A DNA stretch of 64,000 nucleotides from Liolophura sinensis (lineage: Eukaryota > Mollusca > Polyplacophora > Chitonida > Chitonidae), in contig NC_088295.1 in NCBI RefSeq assembly GCF_032854445.1, positions 68,107,058 to 68,171,057 of the forward strand. Direction: 5' to 3'. Position numbers and translations under genes: made by a program. Under the pieces are notes generated by a model, which did not search any database, was not told where the DNA came from, and saw nothing but the letters and a program-made list of their open reading frames with translations. Below, in pieces: positions 51,623 through 62,400 of the stretch. Numbering within the stretch: the first letter of the stretch is position 1; each line of letters opens with the position of its first letter.

Positions 51623-52002
51623 CGACCTAAAATAAAAAAAAGTAGGTTAGCAGCCTGTGAATGTTGGCTGTGCACGTTACTTTAAACTTAATTTTCGAAT
51701 GTTTTCTCCATTGCCAGATTAAATGATTTGGTAGCCACTGGTCCGGACTCCTTTTACGCCACGATATTTTACACAATCAGGTTTATGGCAGATTTCCTGC
51801 TCCAGTACCCCGGGGGTGGCGTACTTTATTATCACAGGGGAAAGGCAACAGTTGTCGGGACAGGTTTCAAGGCCAACGGCATCAATGTCTCTTGTCTGGG
51901 TAAACCAGGGACCTTTGGCAAGCTACTGAAAAGCTTTATCGCGTGTGACGTACAGATGTGCACAACATATGATGGAAGACAAATTGTCTGCAACAAACTT
52001 CG

Positions 52003-52312
52003 CTAGATCGCGCAAACGGCCACACAAGCTTCGTCGGCCGCTTATTGTCACCATGGTGCCACCAGCAGTAAGACTGCGCAAACGACCACACGAGCCTCGT
52101 CAACCGCTTATTGTCACTATGGTGCCACGAGCATTAAGACTGCGCAAACAACCGCACGGCCCTTGTTGACTGCGTATTGTCCCCATGGTGCCACGTGCAA
52201 TAAGACTGCGCAAACAGCCACACGAGCCTCGTCGACCGCTTATTGTCACCATCGTAGTAAGGCAGTAAGGCTGCGCAAACGGCCACTCGAGCCTCGTCGT
52301 CCCCTTATATTG
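52003..52312. repeat. 66-bp minisatellite in PON relic E
   Basis: Five units with CTGCGCAAACGGCCACACGA, CCTCGTCGACCGCTTATTGT and CACCATGGTGCCAC. Confidence 0.92.
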
Positions 52313-53935
52313 TCACCTAGGCCGCATAAGCTTTGAGATTGGGTGAATCTGCAAATTTCATGTGTAAGGTGGAATTTGTCTTCACAACTCGTGTGTTTTA
52401 CGGATAAAAAGGACAAGCACTTTTAACCACTAGACCACGGCCAGCTCCCCATTACTACTTATAAATCATTAACATCTTGGATTAGATCTTTTCACACATT
52501 AATGCACCCAAGGGTATCAAGAACGGATATTATTTCCCGCTTAATTCATTGGGTTGAACTAGGCTGGTACAAACACGTTTTGGAGCTTTCTTAAGAAAGC
52601 AATTTTCGAAATAAGTGCATAGATTTTTGTTGGTCTGATAATGTTATAATAAGTAGTTTCAAAGGCCAAACTGAAAAATCTGGACATCATTAATGAATAA
52701 AGCTTGATCAATTTAGTCATCTTTTCAGTTTTGCTTTAGGTCGTGTGACGTGTGAAATTGTTCTTAGACCTTAATTCTGTTACACTTTAAACCCCAAATC
52801 CAACCAACCGTGATGCTCCTCATTACTGAACGTTGTTATTTTACATGTTTTTTTAACAACAGATATCTTAACGTCGCGGAGGGATTGACGAACATTGTTA
52901 CCTTTGAAATACAGTTGTTGTTTAGCCGCTAACGCAGCGTAAAAAATTTCAACTGAAATAGTCTGATTGGGTTCTATCTGGCTAACTCGTCTTAGGCGTC
53001 TTTCTCTATGATGGCAGACTAGACCTTGACCAATGAGACCGCGTAATTTGGATCCAGCTGATCGTAACCTTACATAAGGGGTGTACCATAGTGAAAATAG
53101 TTTCCTGCAGAGATAAACGTGGTCGTCCACTGCGTAAACAAAATCAAGGCTGATCAAAATAAGTGTATTATTTTTAAGGAGTGCACATTCATTCAAAGCC
53201 TCTGAGTTGACTTTGAATATGTTTATTTACATGTATTAAGTGTATATTTTTCTTCAGTTTTAACTATCTAATTATTATGGTTGAAATCTGGTTTGTAGAA
53301 ACTACGTCCATTTCTTATTAAAGTCCAACTTTTGTATGAGGAATTGTAAATCTGATATGCGAAATAGCTCTTAAGGATGGCCCAGTAACGATGTTGCATA
53401 GTCAAACATCTCCTCTCCATATTTACTATGGCAAAACCAAAAGGTGTATCCATATACACGTGTTTTATACAGGTGTATGACATTGGGTCTAATCCAGCCA
53501 ACATCGATGTTGACCCACACACCAGTGAACTGTGGCTGGGAAGCCATCCTAACACCTACACAGCCGTCTTTCACCTCGTCCTCGCAGGGAAGATATATCC
53601 TACCTACTCTCAGGTAAAAAGGATATTATTTTAGCAAGAATTTAGTGGTTCGACTCCTGCATAGTAATGAGGAATCATAAATACAAAGTATCATGATAGT
53701 CTCATCTCAATTAATGAAGTCTGTCTCAGCTTCTCGCTTCTTGTAGCGTTTAAACATTAGTTGCACAACACACGCCGAGAATTTGGGATGTAAACATAAG
53801 TATACTTTTAAAGTTTTGCTGTCAAAGTTTACTGAAAAGGTGCCGCTGGGCTGTATCGGATTAAGTGAAGTTTCACTTCTCAGAAAAGTATTCGATTACT
53901 TTTGTAATGTAAAGGTTACATCTATGTTGGTAAAC

Positions 53936-54060
53936 TTGATCATGAGTAAACCTTTACCGGTCATGAGTAAACCTTTATCGGTCATGGGTAAACTTTTATC
54001 GGTCATGAGTAAACCTTTACCGGTCATGAGTAAACCTTTACCGGTCAAAGACAGACCTTT
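53936..54060. repeat. 21-bp minisatellite in PON relic E intron 8
   Basis: Five to six units of CATGAGTAAACCTTTACCGG plus T, with single-base variants. Confidence 0.92.
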
Positions 54061-54847
54061 ACTGAAACATTTAAAGATACAGCCCAGGTTTGTAATCTTC
54101 ATTCATACACACTGTAGTAGGCCTATACCGTAGGTATATTTCCTTTAGGAAAGTAGTGATTTAATATACATAACTTAAAAAAACACTAGCGTTTTACACG
54201 GCCCAATGTAAACGTACCTGAATACATGTTGCTGAGTATTACCATCGCATAGGTAATTTTAAAAATGTGGAACGTTTACTGTAAAAGGTAAACATTTTAA
54301 CAATATGCGTACAACGTATATAGAGAAATCGCTGAACGTTTACTATGAATTCTAACAGCGTACTGGAGACATTTACACCTGTATGACAGGTTTGTGCTTG
54401 GGGAAAACCAGATAGAAACATCTGAAGCAGTCAACTGGTAAGAAATGTATCGGAAACAATCGCAAATTCGCAGTGGACCTTTCCAAACTGTAATTCCAGA
54501 ACAAGCAATCATAGGCAATATTGTTGCAAATAGGTCAACCGGATGTCCCATACATTCGTTACAAATGTTTGAATTTTCTGTGACATGACGTCACATATGC
54601 TTTGAAATGAAAAGTAACGTTGTCACGAGAAGGGGTGATGGGTCCATCCATATATTTGCAACATCCTCAAACGTCGGTGACACTGTATGAAACGTGTTCT
54701 TTTTATATTCAGGTTTTAAGGATGAAGGTTGTACGCGGCAAGATATTTAGTGCTGGAGAAGTGTATGCTAACGACGGGTCTGAACTCAAAGGTTCCAGCA
54801 TAGAGATTCCATACAAGAAAAAACTGTTTATTAGAAGCGTGATTGAA

Positions 54848-55997
54848 GTGTGGAAAACCTCACGATGATCGCCGGAACAACCGGCACACCACAAGCTTAA
54901 CGATACCTCGGTATGACCCGGAAGTTATAGGCCGCTTTGTGTTTTTCAATAAAACTACAACTTGTCTTAAAAATGAACGATTTGTTTGTTCACCAGTCCA
55001 AAAACTAATACATATATACACACCACAGAGAAAAGTAAACACAGAAAATGTAGAATAATCTGAGAAATTGTCACATATATGATGGCGGTCACTTTTACAC
55101 GACAGTGCGTTAGCGTGGAAAAAATTCCTGTCCAATTAGATTAGATAACTCGTACTTCATGTGTCTCGTAGTGAGTGAAAGAGAAACACCTAAACCGGTT
55201 ACTCATGACCCTTTGCCAACTATCACACTATCGTCGATGCTCTTGTGTTAGATTCAAGTCTTTCCGTTTTCTTAAATATAAGATTTAACTTATTTCTGTA
55301 TAGAAACAGACATTGAGTGATACAATGCTTTCGTGTTCTTTCTCATGCCGTATACTTAATTGTGCTGAGAGAAAACACACATTATGAAAAAAAATTATCC
55401 TCACAGTCTCTACATGCAACAATGGAGTTAATGCAACTAGAATTGACCGTCATTTATGGTGAAATTGACAATCAATATTAACTTTTATTTACGTCTCGGC
55501 ATGCAACTAAGATTTTAATGGTAGCTCACCTGTGTATTACTTCACCTATGTATAATCGGTGCCAATAACTCCACTTACACCTGTCGTACACATCTACCTA
55601 ATATATAGAGGAGTAAAATAGTAAATGGGTATATGTACGCATGGCGTTAAGCAGAGATCAACTAATTACAATGGTATTCAGATATGTCATTTTATTACCA
55701 AATATAAAATGCGCTAGAAATAGCTGACAAATCATCATTATTCAAACAGTTTCACCGACAATTAGGGTCCATGCATTTGGCCACAAGTACTAAAAAGCAC
55801 TGGCTTGGCACAGCAAGGTTAGCAAATGCTATCCCGGCACTGACATATGCAATACTTTATATATGAAACTATGTGACTACTTTGAGAATTTGTTCCTGTT
55901 TAAATTATATCATAAGTCACGCCTCTTTAGAGAGCTACGAAGTCGGGACACCCTGGGATCAAACCCGGGTGGAGTCATACCAACTTAACACTTTACT
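54848..55997 (-). repeat. Right arm of large inverted repeat
   Basis: Inverted match to 49335-50703. It starts inside exon 9 of PON relic E (GTGTGGAAAACCTCACGATG) and ends with AAACCCGGGTGGAGTCATAC. Confidence 0.85.
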
Positions 55998-57600
55998 GGT
56001 TTTGCGTGTAGATTTTCTGAGCTTCAGAAGCCGCATCGTATTCTGTCTGAGAATAGAAGTGACACTGGAAGTATTTCTCGTTTTGGGACGTCCAGTTATA
56101 AAAGTCATGTCCGTCTTGAATGGTCACCTTTCCTTGTATAATGGCCTGAGCGGCCATGCGTTTACATGTACCACCAATACCATCACATGGCCCCTTACCG
56201 TGCCCCGCTTCAAAATAGCTCCAGCGAAAAGAAGGGCCAAATTCCTCCACTTGCCAGGCAATGAGCTGGAAAATAAAACGGTTTCGATACTGAGATGATG
56301 GGCTGTCTGTCCAGCAGAATATAACCTTTACCCCTGGCAGGATTGCGCAGATCTGTGGAACGAGAGCTTTCAGTATTGCATGCACAACAATGGAATCGGG
56401 ATGATTGACGTCCGAAGATTGGTATGTGCAAGGACTCCAGTTTCAGCCGGGTGAATTGTTGCAGCGGTGGCGTTCCAATATGCTGACTGTATTTCATCCA
56501 TTGTTTGGCAGAGAAAGTTTTCTGCAAAATCCATTTCAACAATGACATGGTCGGGTGGCAAATTCTGTTTTAAATCAGGGAGAGCCTTGTACTGGGCTGA
56601 TACGCGGGAAACATTATCCAGGAATGCCTGGTCCACCATCGTTGTTTTAAAAGTTTCTCCCCTGTCAAAGACTTTAACGATTCACATTTTCTTCTTGCCC
56701 TCAACGTCTACACACCTCCATTCCTCGTATTCTATCTTGTCATTCGTTCCAGTATTTCTACCATCTGCTCTTTGAACACAGCTCTGCTCACAGCTTCAGG
56801 GTTTAGGGATATTTTATTCCCAGAGAGATTAGGCATTTCAGCTTCAACGCCATGTTCTGGTGTTTCGTACAGAAGCATTTGTTTCTGGACAGAAGTGAGG
56901 TGAGATGGATATTTGCAGGCCGGAGTTTGCAGAACAGAGAGAAAGATATCCGCCTGATATTTGAATTTTCCATGAGGAATTTTTCGTGCAAATTGCGGAG
57001 ATAATCATTCAGTATCCGCACTTGCTTCTTTTCGCCCTCCATCTTTCATTCCTGGCTTGATTCTGCTGACGTCATCGCGCTCTAGAAATGTGGTGACCTG
57101 CTCCGCCAGCTGAGTTTTTATGGCATCTCGGCGGGTACGCTTTAAAGCAGCAAGCGTCTTGGATGTAATATTAACACACCGTCGACGACATGCCCCCGCT
57201 GCTTTATTAAGGCTGGAGGCAAATCGGTACAGGTATTTGTTGATGATTTTCGCACTGATGACTCGGTTGATGATAAACTGCTTTTGTTGGGATGGGTTCT
57301 CTGTTAATGCTGAGCGTATTTCCTCATACACACTGTTTCCAAGATTCCAAGACGCCTCAGTACAGATTTTGGCAGATGCCTTGTGCTGACACCGTCTTTT
57401 CTTAGGTCTCGCTCTGTCCTGGACTTAGCTCGGCGGCTTGGGCTGTAGTAGGATTTAGAGATGACGATTTTGAGTCTGTTGTTTTCAGCCGCTCGCACCT
57501 CTTTTGGATACGCTTGAATTTTCGCTTCTCGAAGTTCAACTTTTATTCCAAAGTGTTAACTTTATTTCTGGCCTCCATTAGTGCTTTTCTTTATTGGGGG
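55990..57600 (-). mobile_element. Broken DNA-transposon-like gene (DDE-type, family unsure)
   Basis: Minus-strand blocks in order: LRKDGVSTRHLPKSVLRRLG; FLERDDVSRIKPGMKDGGRK; KKQVRILNDYLRNLHEKFLM; SFSLFCKLRPANIHLT with CFCTKHQNM (zinc-ligand-like); VIVEMDFAENFLCQTMDEIQ; IFCWTDSPSSQYRNRFIFQL; GHGKGPCDGIGGTCKRMAAQ. The blocks DFAEN, SQYRNR and HGKGPCDG-GG occur together in a widespread family of uncharacterised invertebrate proteins that look like transposases; the acidic residues may be catalytic. The gene is split over three or more frames and is not functional as read. The N-terminal edge is uncertain. Confidence 0.6.
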
Positions 57601-57609
57601 TCGTCCGAA

Positions 57610-59160
57610 CAAGAAAAGGAAACAGCACAAGGAAGGCAGGGAGTTTGACGAGCGCGTGGAAGAGTTGACTGGTACAGAAGCCGAAATCTCAACACTTGTG
57701 CTGCTGATCTCATTGGTCTGGGTAACAGGCAGTTTGGGGATATTTTTGTTTTATTTTCTCTGTACTTAGAACAATAAAGTTTGTTACTCTCACGACGCCT
57801 TTTTAATTCCTTTGTCGAGAGCTTTTCTGCAGGGACTCTATACTTTGATTGACGTAGGGCATCTTTTTTTTACGAAACTCGGATCATTTTGCTTCATCTT
57901 TTCTCTGTACCCTTTTTGTATTTCGGCTCTCGTGTTTGCCATTATGGTCCTAAAACAACGTAAATCCATTAGTTACTGGGTTTGTAAAATGCAATGCTTG
58001 ATATGTGTGTCACATAAACACATTTAAGCCGGAAAAAAGGTTTGGGGACATTTCATGCTGTTTGAAAGAATATAACAGATACGTTACCGCAATACAACAG
58101 GTACGTTACCAAGAGAGCAAGTCATGTTACTGAGTTTGTATACCGACGGGTGACATTTATATAATAATTATTACGAAATATAGAAAGTATGGGTTCTATA
58201 ATATCAGTTTTCCGATTATATACACCTGTTTAAGTCAAGTAGCCAAGTGATGAAACCAGATTTCTTGGATTGATGCGGTAACTTACTCAAGCTGGAGAAG
58301 CACGATGAATGTAACTGTAGCAGACGGACCGGAAACAAGCTCATTTGTGAAGCAACGTTTGCCACGTTAACAGACGAGAAACAACCGGCGGGGAATTCAA
58401 ATTTACAAGCCGTTTTTAAATCTAGTGTAACGTATCTGGTCGTATCGTATATGTTCAACCAAAACTTAATCGTACCACCAATGATAAAATAGACGTAACA
58501 GGCGTCCCTGCTACATGACAGATAAGTGCCCTCGACGTTTATTTTGATATAAAACAATGATTGGGCTGGTCCATACACCATGACACATGTGTCTACGCCT
58601 ATTGTGGTAACGTACCTGTCATTCAGCAAACGTACTTTTTCTCTTTAATTGATTTCAGTTCTCCGGTCTGATCTGACAATGAAAGTTGTCAGACATCTGT
58701 ATTTAAAATCTGTTAGTCGATGTATTCACAAGACGGAATAAAGGTTAAGTGTCTGATAGACGAGCAAATTCAGCGGTTTCCAATGGCCTCACATCCCTGT
58801 AACGTATCTGTTGTGTGATTTGGCGACAGCTGTTGATCCCCACAGAGACACACTAGTATGTTACACATGACCTTTATCGAGGAGGTTCTCCAAGTTTCTT
58901 TGGCATTATAACGCCAAAGAAACTCGTATCTCGTTTAGGTGAGAACTTAAGAGAAATATACAGCTAAGTATTACACCTGGTGACAAGATATTTCGTCCAT
59001 TTTATGCTGTCCCCAAAGAAATTTTACAAAATTATCAGGGGCTTGTCCGGATCTTTTTCCTGTTAATGTTCGGGCAGTATGTCAACACACATTTTAGAAC
59101 GAAAGCTTATCCGAAAAGAGTTTTTTGTCGTGTGCGGACAATTGCGACAGAAATATATAT
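57610..59160. other. No gene recognised
   Basis: A 137-codon minus-strand frame (58629-58216) has no recognisable domain. A perfect 11-bp hairpin lies at 58894-58923. Confidence 0.35.
58894..58923. other. Perfect 11-bp hairpin
   Basis: GTTTCTTTGGC, an eight-base loop and GCCAAAGAAAC. It is not the histone stem-loop sequence and no gene ends at it. Confidence 0.7.
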
Positions 59161-59483
59161 TATTTACACACTTAGCGGAGAATGGACCTATAGTTAGGAC
59201 AGTTAGCCTATCCCGGGGGCCCACAACGTTGATCTATAGTGTAACTATAGAGCTGATTCTTCACTAACTGTAGGCCTGCACGTGTTCATACGTAAAACTG
59301 ATAAGCCTGCCGGGGCCAGCGCCAGATCCTGTTTTCTGTATTCAATATTTTATCACCACAACAAAGAAGCGCCTGTGCCAGATATTTCGTTAGTGAAGGA
59401 AAGTCCTAGTAAGAAATACTGGTTATATCTCTTGATAGGTGACCTTGCCCAGAGGAGTGGATCCGAGCTTCACGGCAGTCAAA

Positions 59484-62400
59484 ATGTGGGGCAAGTTGGT
59501 GCTGATCGTGTTCCTCGCCGTGATATTGCAGCATGTCGTGAGATTCTTGTAAGTATCTGTCTACATCTTCGGAACAAATTGGCTGCTTATATATGTTTGT
59601 ACATTATGACAGTCTCTACAAACTGCCTGCACTCTGCACAGTTTGTACCGATCTTCGCTGGCATGGCTTACGAACGACAGACAGCTACAGATAGAGTGAT
59701 CTGTGAGCCTGGCCAGGTTTCAAGAAATTTAGCATGGGGAAAATAAAAACGGCCACGAACGTACGGTCCGTGTATGTATACTATACCCATATTTACATAA
59801 GCACGTAAAATGCATACTGGGAGTAAATATCCTAGCTGTTGCCGGCAGACCACGTACGGTCGGAGAGGAAGCCAGCTTGAGCTGGACTTGATAGCACCAT
59901 AGATTTTTTATTTGATTGGTGTTTTTACGCCGTACTGAAGAGTATTTCACTTATACGACGGCAGCCAGCATTATGGTGGGTGGAAACCGGGCAGAGCCCG
60001 GGGGAAACCCACGACAATCCGCAGGTTGCTGACAGACCTTCCCACGTACGACCGAAGAGGAAGCCAGCATGAGCTGGACTTGAACTCACAGCGACCGCTT
60101 TGGTGAGAGATTCCTGGGCCATTACGCTGCGCGAGCGCGCTAAACAACTGAGCCACAGAGGCCCCAATAGCACCATGGAAGAGCGGTCTATTATCAGGCC
60201 TACAGTACCTTTCAGCCATGAATTGAAAAATAGGCAATCACGCCCTGAGAATAGAAGCCAGCTTTGCATGCATAGAACATGACCACCCTCTTCCCTATTC
60301 ATTTCTGTGTTATATATATTGAAGTCCAGTTGAAGTCCAGCTCATGCTGGCTGGCCATACGCGGGAAGGTTTTGCCACCAGCTTGCGGATGGTCGTGGGT
60401 TTTCCCAGGGCTATGTCCGGTTTTTTCCCACGGTAATGCTGGCCGCCGTCGTATAAGTGAAATATTCTTGAGTACGGCGCAAATCACCAGTCGGTCTTTC
60501 AGCAATCTGCGGATGATCGTGGGTTTCACCCAGGCTCTGCCCGGTTTCCTCCCACCACAATGCTGGCAGCCATCGTATAAGTGAAATATTCTTGTACGGC
60601 GTAAAACACCAATCAAATAAAAAAATAAATAACGCGGTGTTTCTTTAAATAACTAACAACCTTGGGCCTATAATGTGAAGAGAGCCTTATATAAGGACGA
60701 GGGGCCTCCGTGGCTCAGTTGATTAGCGCGCTCGCGCAGCTTAATGACCCAGGAGTCTCTCACCAATGCCGTCGCTTTGAGTAAAGTCCAGCTCATGCTG
60801 GCCGCCTCTCTGGTTGTACGTGGGAAGGTCTCCCAGCAACCTGCGGATGGTCGTGCGTTTCCCCCGGGCTCTGTCTGTTTTCCACCTACCATAATGCTGG
60901 CCGCCGTCGCACAAGTGAAATATTCTTGAGTACGGCGTAAAACACCAATGAAATAAATAAATAAATATATAAGGGCGATAGACGTAGATGATGTCTTTTT
61001 TTTTTTTTTTGGTCAATCGTTTTTGAACCAGTTTCCAATCAAACACTCAAATTGGCGGTTTCCTGGCTGTTTGGATGTATGTGGGGAAAAAGCCATCTGA
61101 TTTACCAAGAACATTAGCGAATTCTGGTCCATAAGTAATGAATTATTCACACATGTATGGGCTTCTCCCATAACTTTCCGAGACCTATAGCTAGAATTTA
61201 ACCACGTTAACCACAACTGCTGTATGTGCGGTTGTTTGGCATTGTAAATATTATTCATTTTATGCACGTAAATCTTGAACACATGTACACGGCTGCGAGT
61301 GTTTTTTGTTTTTCTTTGTTATCACATATATGGTTTACTTTTCCAGGTTTTTGATAAATACTTTTCAAAAGGTGTTCAATCATGCCCCAGGACCGTGTCG
61401 GAAGTTACCCAGTGTTGGTGAGTTGTGCTTACACTAACTTGTCCGTTCTATCCGTTATACACCTGATTTTGTGCCAAATATATACACTATACTGCTGTTA
61501 TACTAATACAAGCTTGCAAAATAATCTATTGGAAATATTCTTGATTTCCCTTTTTTATTAGTGAATGGATCTGAAGACGCATACGTGTTGTCTAATGGAT
61601 TGCTTTTCATATCATCGGTGAGTTGTCTTTGTAGTTCAGTAACAACATGAAAGAAATTTTTGAGATTCCCTCGCATACATCTTCAGCCTTTTGGCAGATA
61701 CTGGTCGACAGCGCTTATGGCACACTTTAGACTTCTCGTCCCTGGCACTCATAAATGAGCGCCGACGTATATACGAGTGCAAAAATCTTACACGGAGAGA
61801 CTCCTGACTTAAAGCTTCAGCGATTGGCTGCTGTAAGTACTACGCTTCAATTGTATTAGCCAGCCAGGGCCCCAAAATCGCCAGTCACAATTATGCATAG
61901 CTTGGTTAACATATGGTCTCAATTAGAATTCTGCCAATGCGGTCGCTGTCAGTTCGTCCAGCTCTCCCTGACTTCCTCTGTGGCCGTACGTGAGAAGGTC
62001 TGCAGCAACTGCGGATGGTCCTCCCACCATAATGCTGGCCGCCGCCGTATAAGTGATTATCCTTGAGTACGGCGTAAAACACCAGTCAGGTAAATAAATT
62101 AAAAACAAAAAACAATTAGAATTTGCAGCACAGTGACCCAAGAAACTCTCACCATTGCGATCATTGTGAGTTCAAGTCCACCTCTAGGCTGGCTTCTTTG
62201 TGGGAAGGTCCACCATCAACCTGCGAATTGCCGTGGTTTTGCCCTCGGCTGTGGCTTCCCTCACCATTACTCTGGTCGCCGTCGTACAAATGAAATATTG
62301 TTGAGTGCATCGTAAAACTCCAATCAAATCAAAGATTAGAATTTGCAAATACAAAAAGTGTACGTTTACATGATGAAAATTTAAAGCAGAGAAACAAAAT

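Larger units (their letters stand above)
50977..54868 (+). pseudogene. Paraoxonase relic E, exons 5-9 only
   Basis: Plus-strand remnant with no recognisable exons 1-4. Exon 5 (50977-51106, 130 bp) is open and reads GEVTLFVVSHARAGERVKVF. Exon 6 starts at 51719 with LNDLVATGPDSFYATIFYT but after ANGINVS (about 51890) runs into repeat sequence, so the usual end SPDKR and its donor are lost. Exon 7 starts at 52863 (YLNVAEGLTNIVTFEIQ) and then meets a stop at 52930. Exon 8 (53473-53613) is open and 47 codons long but reads PANIDVDP, with Ala where functional PONs have the catalytic Asp (PON1 D269). Exon 9 (54713-54868) is open at first (VLRMKVVRGK), then ends in WKTSR instead of the usual VVCEL end, because the right arm of a large inverted repeat begins inside it at 54848. 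A minisatellite (52003-52312) lies between exons 6 and 7. It is more diverged than B, C and D and is probably the oldest copy. Confidence 0.85.

Noticed and set aside
52780-53196. A 138-codon minus-strand frame antisense to exon 7 of relic E
   Set aside because: It overlaps the PON relic on the other strand and has no recognisable domain.
58216-58629. A 137-codon Cys-rich minus-strand frame
   Set aside because: No family recognised and no splice context; left as an unannotated frame.
60701-60790. Possible tRNA gene
   Set aside because: The head has A-box-like and B-box-like text but continues into the SINE core, and a normal cloverleaf is not apparent.
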